Source: Naumannella halotolerans
Lineage (GTDB): Bacteria; Actinomycetota; Actinomycetes; Propionibacteriales; Propionibacteriaceae
DNA length: 64,000 nucleotides
Assembly: GCF_004364645.1 (NCBI RefSeq)
Contig: NZ_SOAW01000001.1
Coordinates: 1,860,001-1,924,000 of the forward strand
Direction: 5' to 3'
The notes beneath the pieces were generated by a model that saw only the letters and a list, made by a program, of their open reading frames with translations, was not told the DNA's origin and ran no database searches. A program made the position numbers and the translations under genes. Position 1 is the first letter of the stretch. Each line of letters begins with the position of its first letter. Of the stretch, positions 45,821 to 53,991 are shown in pieces.

Positions 45821-47175
45821 GTCTGCAGACCCTGCACGGATTCGGCCGGGCGATGTCCACGGTCGGCACGGTCGTGCGCATCGGATCACAGGCCGATGCG
45901 GTGGAAGCCGTGGAGGCCGCCCACGGTGGCCGGGGGCTGATCGCCCGCGGTCTGGGCTCGTCCTACGGCGACCCGGCGCAGAACTCCGGTGGCCTCACCC
46001 TGGACCTGACCGGGATGGACAGGATCCTGCAACTCGATGCCGGTTCCGAAGTCCCCTTGGCGGTCGTCGAAGCCGGGGTCAGCCTTGATCAACTGATGCG
46101 GGCGGCGCTGCCCCTGGGACTGTGGGTGCCGGTGCTGCCGGGAACCCGGCAGGTCACCGTCGGTGGTGCGATCGCCGCCGATGTGCACGGCAAGAACCAT
46201 CACAAACAGGGTTCCTTCGGCAATCACGTGCTGGCCATGGACCTGCTCGGCGCCGACGGTGAGGTACGTACCCTCACCCCCGACGACGAGAACTCCGACA
46301 TCTTCTGGGCCACCGTCGGCGGCATGGGCCTGACCGGCATCGTGCTCCGGGCGACGATCCGGATGCAGCGGTGCGAGACCGGTTACTTCACCGTCGACAC
46401 CGACCGCACCCAGAACCTCGCCGACACGATGGAACTGATGCATCGTGACGACGACAACTACACCTACACGGTGTCCTGGATGGACGCGGTCACCAGCGGC
46501 AGGCACATGGGCCGGGCGGTCTACACCCGGGGCGAGAAGGCGCTGATCTCGGAGCTGCCGAGGAAACTGCGCTCCGACCCGTTGAAGTTCGTCGGCCCGA
46601 ACTTCGGCACCATCCCCGATGTCTTCCCCAACGGCATGGTGAACCAGCTCACCGCCGCCGCGTTCAGCGAGCTGTGGTACCGCAAGGCGCCGAAGCATCG
46701 GGTCGGTGAGGTGCAGAACATCACCCAGTTCTTCCAGCCGCTGGATGTGTTCAACGACTGGAACCGCGGGTACGGTCCGGCCGGTTTCCTGCAGTACCAG
46801 TTCCAGATCCCGTTCAGCGCCGAGCGCGACTTCGAACGTACCGTGGAGATGATCACCGGTTCGGGTCACGTGTCCTGCCTGAACGTGTTGAAGCGCTTCG
46901 GCGAGGGCAATCGCGGCCTGTTGTCGTTCCCCCGCCCCGGCTGGACCTTCACCGTCGACCTGCCGATCCGTCATGGCCTGGACCGTCTGGTGCATGCGCT
47001 GGACGAGGTCGTGCTGGGAGCAGGCGGGCGCCTCTACCTGGCCAAGGATTCCCGGGTCGACGCCTCGGCGTTCGCCCAGATGTATCCGAAGCTGGACGAG
47101 TTCCGGGCGATCCGCGAACGCCTCGATCCCGAGGGGATCTTCATCTCCGACCAGGCCCGTCGACTCGGGCTCTGA
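45817..47175 (+). CDS. dprE1: Decaprenylphosphoryl-beta-D-ribose 2-oxidase (DprE1), with Thr at the benzothiazinone-target position
   Basis: This 452-aa FAD flavoenzyme oxidises decaprenylphosphoryl ribose; DprE2 then reduces the keto intermediate to DPA. Signatures are LIARGLGSSYGDPAQNSGG (FAD loop), VLPGTRQVTVGGAIAADVHGKNHHKQGSFGNHV, TVGGMGLTGIVLRATIRM and QYQFQIPF. In SFPRPGWTFTVDLPI, position 379 is Thr where M. tuberculosis has the benzothiazinone-target Cys387; Lys410 (LAKDSR) matches the active-site Lys418. Start GTG 45817, overlapping ubiA by 4 bp; 29 bp before dprE2. Confidence 0.94.
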   Translation: MSLQTLHGFGRAMSTVGTVVRIGSQADAVEAVEAAHGGRGLIARGLGSSYGDPAQNSGGLTLDLTGMDRILQLDAGSEVPLAVVEAGVSLDQLMRAALPLGLWVPVLPGTRQVTVGGAIAADVHGKNHHKQGSFGNHVLAMDLLGADGEVRTLTPDDENSDIFWATVGGMGLTGIVLRATIRMQRCETGYFTVDTDRTQNLADTMELMHRDDDNYTYTVSWMDAVTSGRHMGRAVYTRGEKALISELPRKLRSDPLKFVGPNFGTIPDVFPNGMVNQLTAAAFSELWYRKAPKHRVGEVQNITQFFQPLDVFNDWNRGYGPAGFLQYQFQIPFSAERDFERTVEMITGSGHVSCLNVLKRFGEGNRGLLSFPRPGWTFTVDLPIRHGLDRLVHALDEVVLGAGGRLYLAKDSRVDASAFAQMYPKLDEFRAIRERLDPEGIFISDQARRLGL

Positions 47176-47204
47176 GCCGTACCGACACAATCCGAAGGAA
47201 TTCC

Positions 47205-47960
47205 ATGATCGACGCCGTCGGCAACCCGAAGAACCTGCTGCTGCTCGGGGGTACCTCCGACATCGCCTTGGCGATCGCCCGCCGGTACGCCGAGACCTCG
47301 AAGCCGAAGGTGATCATCGCCGCCCGTCCGGGTGCCCGCCGCGACGCCGCCGTGGCCGAGGTGGAGGGCTACGGCCTGACCACCCAGGTGATCGACTTCG
47401 ACGCCGCGGTCGAAGGCTCGGCCGAGTCGGCGGTCCGCGACGCCTTCACCGCCGGTGACGTGGATGTGGCCGTGGTCGCCTACGGGGTGCTCGGCGACAA
47501 CGAGAACGACTGGACCGATCCGCTCGCGGCGCGCCGCCTCGCCGAGATCAACTACGCCTCGGCCGTCGAGGTCGGTGTCCTGTTGTCGAATGCGATGAAG
47601 GCCCAGGGCCACGGCCGGATCGTCGCCCTCTCCTCGGCCGCCGGTGAGCGCGCCCGTCGCTCGAACTTCGTCTACGGTTCCTCCAAGGCCGGGTTCGACG
47701 CCTTCTACACCGGTCTGACCTATGCCCTGGCCGATTACGGGATCAAGGTGCTGGTCGTCCGGCCCGGTTTCGTGAAGTCGAAGATGACCAAGGGCCTGAA
47801 GCCTGCCCCTCTGGCCACCACCCCCGATGCGGTGGCCGATCAGGTGGTCGACGCGGTACGGGCGGGCAAGGAGCAGATCTGGTCACCGAAGCTGTTCCAG
47901 CTGGTGATGCTGGTGCTGAAGCTGGTGCCGCGCCCGATCTTCCGGAAACTGCCCTTCTGA
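47205..47960 (+). CDS. dprE2: Decaprenylphosphoryl-D-2-keto-erythropentose reductase (DprE2, SDR family)
   Basis: This 251-aa short-chain dehydrogenase completes the epimerisation with DprE1. The Rossmann signature LLLLGGTSDIALAIARRYA is at residues ~11-29, NYASAVEVGVLL in mid-protein, and the catalytic SSAAGERARRSNFVYGSSKAGFDAFY has the Ser and YxxxK. The C-terminal LVMLVLKLVPRPIFRKLPF is hydrophobic/basic and probably membrane-associating. AAGGAA precedes the ATG. All catalytic residues are present. Confidence 0.95.
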   Translation: MIDAVGNPKNLLLLGGTSDIALAIARRYAETSKPKVIIAARPGARRDAAVAEVEGYGLTTQVIDFDAAVEGSAESAVRDAFTAGDVDVAVVAYGVLGDNENDWTDPLAARRLAEINYASAVEVGVLLSNAMKAQGHGRIVALSSAAGERARRSNFVYGSSKAGFDAFYTGLTYALADYGIKVLVVRPGFVKSKMTKGLKPAPLATTPDAVADQVVDAVRAGKEQIWSPKLFQLVMLVLKLVPRPIFRKLPF

Positions 47961-48083
47961 GGATCGGTACGCGGGTATGGGCCATTCGGTCGTTCATTGC
48001 TCCGGTGCCCCTGCCGCGCCCCGGTTCGTCCTTTCGATCCGCCGGGAACCGGCAGCACCAGCCGTGAGGAAGGACTGACAGCG

Positions 48084-48677
48084 ATGGAATTCGATCATGA
48101 TGGCTCGTCGGTTCGCCGCAGCGTGAACGTCTTCCGGGCCACCGGCGCCATCGGCGTGCTGATCATGGTTGGTTACGGTGCCTGGTCACTGGCCGATGCC
48201 AAGGTCGCGGTGGCGGTGGTGGCCTTCCTGGCCGCTGCCACCGGTGCATTCGTGTTCTTCTTCTGGGTTCCGCATCCGTTGATCTCCCGCAGCCGCAAGC
48301 TGGCCGCGCTCCGCCCGTTGCTGCGGGTGACCGACTCCGAGATCGTCCACGGGGACCTGGTCGTACCGCTCACCGCGATCCGGGCGATCAGCCGGGCCGA
48401 GGTCCCGGCCGGCCAGTTGCCCCGGAACTACCAGGGCCCGCTGTCGGTCGGTCGGCAGCTGATCATCCTGCACACGGCTCCGTCGACGACCGGCGATGCG
48501 GCCCCCTGGGCCGGCAGCAGTCGCGCGGGCGGTTCCTTGACCGTGCCGCTGAACCAGGTCACTGGGTCCGACGAGCTCGAGAACGAGATCCGGCGTCTCG
48601 CCGATCGGCATCACATCAGGGTCGTCGACACCCAGGGTTATGCCGACACCGACAAGTTCCTGACCAGCGTGCGCTGA
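48084..48677 (+). CDS. Two-TM membrane protein with a PH-like domain
   Basis: This 197-aa protein starts at ATG 48084, with GAGGAAGGA upstream. Two hydrophobic helices (FRATGAIGVLIMVGYGAWSL and AVAVVAFLAAATGAFVFFFW) precede a ~130-residue domain beginning RPLLRVTDSEIVHGDLVVPLTAIRAISRAE, which looks like a bacterial PH-type (DUF304-like) domain, ending with a two-residue-spaced tail. Function unknown. It follows the dprE2 gene by ~120 bp and is convergent with the DinB gene. Confidence 0.78.
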   Translation: MEFDHDGSSVRRSVNVFRATGAIGVLIMVGYGAWSLADAKVAVAVVAFLAAATGAFVFFFWVPHPLISRSRKLAALRPLLRVTDSEIVHGDLVVPLTAIRAISRAEVPAGQLPRNYQGPLSVGRQLIILHTAPSTTGDAAPWAGSSRAGGSLTVPLNQVTGSDELENEIRRLADRHHIRVVDTQGYADTDKFLTSVR

Positions 48678-48693
48678 GCGAGGACGGCACGAC

Positions 48694-49275
48694 TCAGCTG
48701 CCCTTCGCCAGCCGTTCCAACCGCTGCACGTAGCTGTCCCAGTCGCCCCCGTACAGGTTGTCGTTGCCCTGTTGCAGACCGGCGGCGCCGTCGATCTGCT
48801 CACGCAGGATGTCAGCGTGGCCGGCGTGCCGGTCGAGATCGCTCAGCACATGGATCACGATCTGTGCCAGGGTCCGCTGGTTCCGGTCCGCCGGCCAGTG
48901 CGGCACCGTACCCACGCTGTCCAGGGGGAACTGATCGATCGTCGCGTCGGCGAAGACCCACACCCGCCGGTAGAAGTCGAGCACCCAGGCCACGTCCTGG
49001 TTCTCGGTGAGGTACCAGTCGAGCTGCGGGTCATCGGCGAACTGCTGGTCCGTCACCGCCTCCTCGGTCGGCCAGGAGCGACCGAAGGTCGGTCCGAAGT
49101 ATCCGATCTCGACGTTGGCGCAGTGTTTGACGATCCCGGCCAGATTCGTCCCCGTGGGGGTCATCGGCCGCCGGGCCTGATACTCGCTGAGCCCCTCCAG
49201 CTTCCAGACCAGCGCCTCCCGCACCGATTGCAGATAGCGCTTCAGATAGGCCTTGTGGTCTGCTTCGTCACCCAT
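48694..49275 (-). CDS. DinB-superfamily protein (DUF664-like)
   Basis: This 193-aa protein is a four-helix-bundle DinB-type protein of the mycothiol-dependent family. A metal site is suggested by the His in TNLAGIVKHCANVEIGYFG, by GPTFGRSWPTEE and by the helix IVIHVLSDLDRHAGHADILREQIDG with several His residues. Members act in thiol transfer, maleylpyruvate isomerisation or unknown roles. No signal peptide. It is convergent with the PH-like gene. Confidence 0.88.
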   Translation of the reverse strand: MGDEADHKAYLKRYLQSVREALVWKLEGLSEYQARRPMTPTGTNLAGIVKHCANVEIGYFGPTFGRSWPTEEAVTDQQFADDPQLDWYLTENQDVAWVLDFYRRVWVFADATIDQFPLDSVGTVPHWPADRNQRTLAQIVIHVLSDLDRHAGHADILREQIDGAAGLQQGNDNLYGGDWDSYVQRLERLAKGS

Positions 49276-49396
49276 CGACCGAGTCTTGCAGACCTCGTGA
49301 CCGCCGGGGAAGGAACCGCTCGACTCCTACCCCGAGCATCGTCGCAGGTGCACGCTGGTTCCACGGCTCCCGCACACCGGCGTCCACCTCCTCAGA

Positions 49397-49978
49397 TCAC
49401 CCCGGTTGCCGGGACACCCGCCCGAAGAAGTTGGCCAACCGCTCGGTCGGTCCGGCGTCGACTGCAGGTTCCACCACCGTCTCGAAGGGCACCTCGGGGA
49501 TCACCCGGAGCTGAGCCGGCACGATCTCGGCCGCACCGGCCAGGGCGAACTCGGCCAGTACCGGATCGGCCTCCGAGGGTTGCCCGGTCGCGGTCGCCAG
49601 ATCCCACCCGTGGGTGAGGGCCTCACCGACCCAGCCGGCCAGGGCCCCGCCGAGCGTGACCTCTCCCCGCGGGATCGTCACCACCGTGTCCAAGTCGAGC
49701 GGCTCGGGCCAGGCCTCGCGTGCCCGCCGGGTGATCGCCCGGTAGTCGCCACCCCAGTCGGATTCCCCGATCTCGCTGACGAACGGCACCTCCATCGGAT
49801 CGGTCCCTTCGGCCAGTGCGGTGACCAGCGAGGCACCGGTGAACAGATGCCCGAGCAGCTGCCGCACGTCGAACTCGGTGCACGGGGTCGGATCGGGCAG
49901 TTGTGAGTGGTCGACGTGATCGATCAGCTTGGCCACCCAGTCCTGCGCTGCTGCCAGTCGTGCACGGGGATCATTCAT
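49397..49978 (-). CDS. TIGR03086-type mycothiol-dependent DinB-like protein
   Basis: This 193-aa protein starts at ATG 49978. The TIGR03086 pattern is visible: DPTPCTEFDVRQLLGHLFTGASLV (His metal ligand after the Cys), WAEPL-like GDYRAITRRAREAWPEP and the VTLGGALAGWVGEALTHGWDLATATGQP segment with a second His. It is thought to be metal-binding and mycothiol-dependent, with unknown substrate. It is divergent from the WYL regulator gene, with a 102-bp gap that holds a palindrome. Confidence 0.88.
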   Translation of the reverse strand: MNDPRARLAAAQDWVAKLIDHVDHSQLPDPTPCTEFDVRQLLGHLFTGASLVTALAEGTDPMEVPFVSEIGESDWGGDYRAITRRAREAWPEPLDLDTVVTIPRGEVTLGGALAGWVGEALTHGWDLATATGQPSEADPVLAEFALAGAAEIVPAQLRVIPEVPFETVVEPAVDAGPTERLANFFGRVSRQPG

Positions 49979-50041
49979 GATTCCTCCATCGGTCTGTGGA
50001 GTCACCGGTCGGCGACAAAACCGAGTCTGCAATCGATCAAG

Positions 50042-50056
50042 TGACACCCTGTGTCA
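50042..50056. promoter_or_regulatory. Palindrome TGACAC-N3-GTGTCA, candidate operator of the WYL regulator
   Basis: A perfect inverted repeat, TGACAC (50042-50047) and GTGTCA (50051-50056), spacer CCT, lies 24 bp upstream of the WYL regulator start and 64 bp from the divergent TIGR03086 start. It is well placed for autoregulation of the divergent pair. No other copy was seen by eye. Confidence 0.65.
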
Positions 50057-50079
50057 TCTTTTCGTGCTGGACTGAGGGC

Positions 50080-51035
50080 GTGCGCGCCGACCGACTGTTG
50101 ACCTTGCTGGGCCTGTTGCGCCGTCATGGTCGACTGACGAGTGCTCAACTTGCCGAACGCCTGGAGGTCGACCGCCGTACCGTTCTGCGCGATCTGACCG
50201 CGCTGTCGGCCTCGGGCGTACCGGTGATCACCGAACGCGGTCGCGGCGGCGGGGTGTCGTTGATGCCCGGATATCGACCCGATGTGGAGGATCTGACCGC
50301 CGACGAGGCCCGGGCATTGTTCCTGGCCGGCGGGGACGCAGCCGCGGAGGCACTGGGGGTACGCGGTGCGCTGGCCTCGGCCATGCGCAAACTCTCCTCC
50401 CGGTTGCCCGAGGACACCGAACGCGAGCTCGGACGACTGCAGGACCTGATCATCGTCGATGCTCCCGGCTGGCATGATCGCGATCCACCGCCACGGGAGT
50501 TCGGGATCGTGCAGACCGCGGTGCTGGAGGGGCGTCGGCTGGTGCTGGACTACACCCCCGGGACCCGGCCGATCGCGGCCGTCGCACCGTCGATCCCCTG
50601 GGCATGGTGTTCGCCGGTTCGACCTGGTATCTCGTGGCCACTCACCGACGGGTCCGCAAGACCTTCCGGATGGAGCGGATCAACCGAGCCACCCTGCTGC
50701 CGGACCGGGTTGGGCGGCCCGAGGGTTTCGACCTGCGGCAGAGCTGGTCCCAGATCCGCGACGGCTATCGCGATGCCGACGGGGTCGACATCGCCGTCGA
50801 GGTACCTGTCGACCGGGTGCAGTTGGTGCGGCGGTTGATGTCGATCAACCTGCTCGGAGCGGTCACCGAGGAGGCGCGCGACGGGCGTACCGTGCAATTG
50901 ATGCGGGTGCGGTCACTGCGCGGTGCGGTGGCGATCCTGCTCGGGTTCGGCGATCTGCTGACCGTGATCGACCCACCGGAACTGCGCGCGCTGATGGTCG
51001 AGGTGGCCGAACAGGCGATCAGCGCCCACACCTGA
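50080..51035 (+). pseudogene. WYL-domain transcriptional regulator broken by a -1 frameshift
   Basis: The N-terminal part (from GTG 50080) is a DeoR-type helix-turn-helix: DRLLTLLGLLRRHGRLTSAQLAERLEVDRRTVLRDLTALSA. The WYL part begins in one frame and continues in another. LVLDYTPG... is followed, after a one-base shift near the run of five C at 50555-50559, by the expected RRTVDPLGMVFAGSTWYLVATHR...; after that the second frame is intact to 51035. If one C were restored, the product would be an ordinary ~319-aa WYL regulator with its C-terminal extension. The break could be real decay or a sequencing/assembly error in the C-run. Confidence 0.8.
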
Positions 51036-51052
51036 AGGGATGCCTGCGAAGC

Positions 51053-52408
51053 TCAGCGGTGGAGAATCGCGGCCAGCCCCGGTTCGGCGGCCAGATACCC
51101 CTCCAACAGTCGCCGGCCCAGGTCGATCGAGGTGACCAGGGGGTGCAGCGCGAACCCCTGCCAGGCCAGGTCCCGACTGCCCGTCAGCGCCGCCCGGGCG
51201 ATCAGCCGTTCGGAGCCGCGCAGCTGGGCCATCAGGCCGAGCTGACTCGGGTCCGGTGCGCCGACCGCGCGAGGGTTGACCCCGCCGGCGTCGACCAGGC
51301 ACGGCACCTCCACCACCAGGTCACCCGGCAGGGACGGTACGAGGGTGCTGCCTGCGGATTCGTTGCCGACGTCAAGGATCATCCGTTCCGGCCCGGACGC
51401 ACCACTGACCGCGGCCATGAACCGCAGTGCCACCTCCTGGTAGCCGCCGCCGGCGATGTCGGCCGGATCGCGTTCCTCATCGCGGGACTCGGCCATGTAG
51501 GTCGACTCCCGTTCGGCCAGGGCATCCCGCCACAGGTCGGCTGCAGGCGTACCGGTACCGCGCGCGGCGCGGTAGAACTCGCCCTGCTGGGCAACCAGTT
51601 GTTCACCGCGGGTACGCGGTGCCGCCAGGATCCGGTCCCGGGCACTGTCAGTGTGCAGGTAGTAGTACAGGTACTCGTTCGGCAGAACGCCTTGGGCCCG
51701 CACCCAAAGCGGTCCGAGGATCCGCGCCTCCTCGATCTGCAGCAGCAGCCGGTCATCGGCCAGCAGCGCAGGCAACCGGTCCTGTCCGTCGATGCTGAAG
51801 CTGCGGAGCCATCCGAGGTGGTTCAGTCCGAGGTAGTCGTAGTCGACATCGGGGTCGGTCAGCGAATGCCCGAGGACCCGGGCGACGCGGCGTACCAAGC
51901 CGATCGGGGTGTCGCAGATGCCGACCACCCGGTCACCGAGGACGGTACGCATCACCTCGGTGACGATCCCGGCAGGATTGGTGAAGTTGATCACCCAGGC
52001 GTCAGGAGCGTGACGGGCGATCGCTTCGGCGATCCGCCGCATCGGGCCGATCGTCCGCAGTGCGTAGGCCAGACCACCGGGCCCGATCGTCTCCTGGCCC
52101 AGCAACCCCAGTCCGAGGGCCACCCGCTCGTCGACGGTCCGCCCAGCCGCGCCGCCGACCCGGATCGCGGAGAAGACGAAATCGGCGCCGGCCAGCGCCC
52201 GGTCCAGGTCGTCGGTCACCCGGAAGGCGGGCGCGCCCGGCCGCTCGGCCATCGACGCGATCACCCGCTCGATCACCGCCAGCCGATCCGCATCGATGTC
52301 GTACAGCACGACCTCGTCGACCAGCCGCGTGTCCGAGGGGTCGATCGTCGCCTCGTAGACCAGCGGTACGCGGAACCCGCCACCGCCGAGGATCACCAGT
52401 CGTGCCAC
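51053..52408 (-). CDS. GH4-family 6-phospho-beta-glucosidase-like glycosidase
   Basis: This 451-aa NAD-dependent glycosidase starts at GTG 52408. The features are an N-terminal Rossmann strand LVILGGGGFRVPLVYE, the DADRLAVIERVIA region, INFTNPAGIVTE, GICDTPIGLVRRVA (metal-binding Cys), GLNHLGWLRSF (metal His) and the RTRGEQLVAQQGEFYRAARG segment. GH4 enzymes cleave by an NAD- and Mn2+-dependent redox elimination, usually on 6-phospho-glycosides. It is divergent from the PfkB gene, so the two may serve one sugar. Substrate unknown. Confidence 0.92.
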   Translation of the reverse strand: MARLVILGGGGFRVPLVYEATIDPSDTRLVDEVVLYDIDADRLAVIERVIASMAERPGAPAFRVTDDLDRALAGADFVFSAIRVGGAAGRTVDERVALGLGLLGQETIGPGGLAYALRTIGPMRRIAEAIARHAPDAWVINFTNPAGIVTEVMRTVLGDRVVGICDTPIGLVRRVARVLGHSLTDPDVDYDYLGLNHLGWLRSFSIDGQDRLPALLADDRLLLQIEEARILGPLWVRAQGVLPNEYLYYYLHTDSARDRILAAPRTRGEQLVAQQGEFYRAARGTGTPAADLWRDALAERESTYMAESRDEERDPADIAGGGYQEVALRFMAAVSGASGPERMILDVGNESAGSTLVPSLPGDLVVEVPCLVDAGGVNPRAVGAPDPSQLGLMAQLRGSERLIARAALTGSRDLAWQGFALHPLVTSIDLGRRLLEGYLAAEPGLAAILHR

Positions 52409-52493
52409 GGTTCCACGCTAACCGATTCCAGGCAGCGGCAGAGCGAGGCTCTCGATCGCCTTCGCGGCTCGGCACTGTGAAAGACTCCGCGAG

Positions 52494-53648
52494 GTGAGCG
52501 TTGATCATTCCGGACTCGAACATGAGCATGTCGAGCCCGTCTGCGCCGACTGCTGGGCCTGGGACCCGCTGGCGAGCCAGCGCCGGGACACCGATCCGCC
52601 ACTGGACGTGTTGTTGACCGGCACGGTCTTCTTCGATCTGATCTTCACCGGTTTGCCGAAGCTGCCCGAACCGGGTGAGGAGATCTGGAGTTCGGGTCTC
52701 GGCTCGGGCCCCGGCGGGATCGCCAACCTGGCGGTGGCGGCGTCACGGCTGGGTCTGCGTACCGGCCTGGTCGCCGGCTTCGGGGACGATGCCTACGCCG
52801 ACTGGATGTGGGAGACCCTGTCCGGACAGGAGCGGATCGATCTGTCCGCCTCCCCCCGGTTCGAGAACTTCCACTCCGCGGTGACGGTCTCGATCGCCCA
52901 TGACGGTGATCGGGCGATGGTCACCCACGGGCATCCACTGCCGGCCCCGCTCGGTCCGCAGGTCGTGCGGGCACCGGCGGCCCGCTCGGCGCTGGCCGAC
53001 CTGGCCGGTGACACCAGCTGGTTGCCCGAACTCGCGCGCCGGGGTACGGCGATCTTCGCCGACACCGGTTTCGACCCCAGCGGGCACTGGGATCCGCAGC
53101 ATCTGGCGCCGCTGACCGATTGCTTCGCCTTCACCCCCAATGCCCTGGAGGCGATGCGGTACACCCACACCGACACCGTGGAAGCCGCGGTCCGGGCGCT
53201 GGCAGAACGGGTGCCGCTGGCCATCGTCACCGACGGCAGCCGCGGGGCCCATGCGATCGACTCGACCACCGGTGAGCAGGCCTACTGCCCCGCTCTGCCG
53301 GTGAATGCCCTGGACTCCACCGGTGCCGGTGACGTGTTCGCCGCCGCCACGATCCTCGGCACCCTCGCGGGTTGGCCGCTGGTGAACCGGTTGCGTTTCG
53401 CCAGTCTCTGCTCGGCCCTGGCGGTGCAACACTTCGGCGGGTCGCTGGCCGCGCCCGGGTGGGGTGACATCAGCGACTGGTGGCGCACCGTCTCCGCGGC
53501 CGCTGCCGCGGGCGAGGCGCGCGCCGGCTGGATCGCCGAACAGTACGGTTTCCTCGCCGAGCTCTTGCCCAAACACCCGGTGCAGGGCGTACGCCGCGCC
53601 GAAGGGACCTTCGCCCTGTCCTCCGACGCCGAGCACGGACACCGCTGA
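52494..53648 (+). CDS. PfkB-family carbohydrate kinase
   Basis: This 384-aa kinase starts at GTG 52494. PfkB signatures are GSGPGGIANLAVAASRLGLRTGLVAGFGDDAYADWM (motif 1), the substrate region AIVTDGSRGAHAID and LDSTGAGDVFAAATILGTLAGW (motif 2 with the catalytic Asp). An N-terminal extension includes EPVCADCWAWDP with a Cys pair. It phosphorylates a sugar of unknown identity, and is divergent from the GH4 gene (85-bp gap), so they may form one sugar-use unit. Confidence 0.93.
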   Translation: MSVDHSGLEHEHVEPVCADCWAWDPLASQRRDTDPPLDVLLTGTVFFDLIFTGLPKLPEPGEEIWSSGLGSGPGGIANLAVAASRLGLRTGLVAGFGDDAYADWMWETLSGQERIDLSASPRFENFHSAVTVSIAHDGDRAMVTHGHPLPAPLGPQVVRAPAARSALADLAGDTSWLPELARRGTAIFADTGFDPSGHWDPQHLAPLTDCFAFTPNALEAMRYTHTDTVEAAVRALAERVPLAIVTDGSRGAHAIDSTTGEQAYCPALPVNALDSTGAGDVFAAATILGTLAGWPLVNRLRFASLCSALAVQHFGGSLAAPGWGDISDWWRTVSAAAAAGEARAGWIAEQYGFLAELLPKHPVQGVRRAEGTFALSSDAEHGHR

Positions 53649-53991
53649 TCCGGGCTGCCGGCGCGGTTCATCTGCACCGGTCTGCCGACGCTGTGCTGTC
53701 GGTCACCGCTGTTCGCCGGTCGGCTCGGATGCTCATGTCTGGGATCCGCCACACCGATTTAGTGGCTCCAGATCGCTCAACCGGCCGTTCGACACACGAA
53801 ATGCCCATCTGGAGCCACAAAAGCGGTGCGCCACCCCTCGCAACCGGCTCCTCCCGGAGAGTCGCTGACTGCCCGCGTGCCCACGGGACGCCCCAGCGAC
53901 CGAACCCAGGCACCAACCCCCACCCCAGGCACCGAAGCCGAACCTGCAAGACGCACCGGCGCAGCAACCGATGTGGCACGCTGGCACTGCC
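53649..53991. other. Non-coding stretch upstream of the DUF3516 helicase
   Basis: These ~340 bp between PfkB and the helicase contain no convincing gene. They hold a 75-bp inverted-repeat structure (53753-53827) followed by a Pro/Arg-coding-like, C-rich stretch (53860-53960) that shows no conserved features. The helicase promoter presumably lies here; no clear -10/-35 pair stands out. Confidence 0.5.
53753..53827. repeat. 21-bp near-perfect inverted repeat with a 33-bp loop
   Basis: The arms (53753-53773 and 53807-53827) match at 19 of 21 positions, with a perfect 12-bp core GTGGCTCCAGAT/ATCTGGAGCCAC. The loop is 33 bp. It starts 105 bp after the PfkB stop and ends ~165 bp before the helicase start. 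It could be a strong hairpin, a pair of operator half-sites or a small mobile repeat. No target-site duplication is evident, and no T-run follows. Confidence 0.75.
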
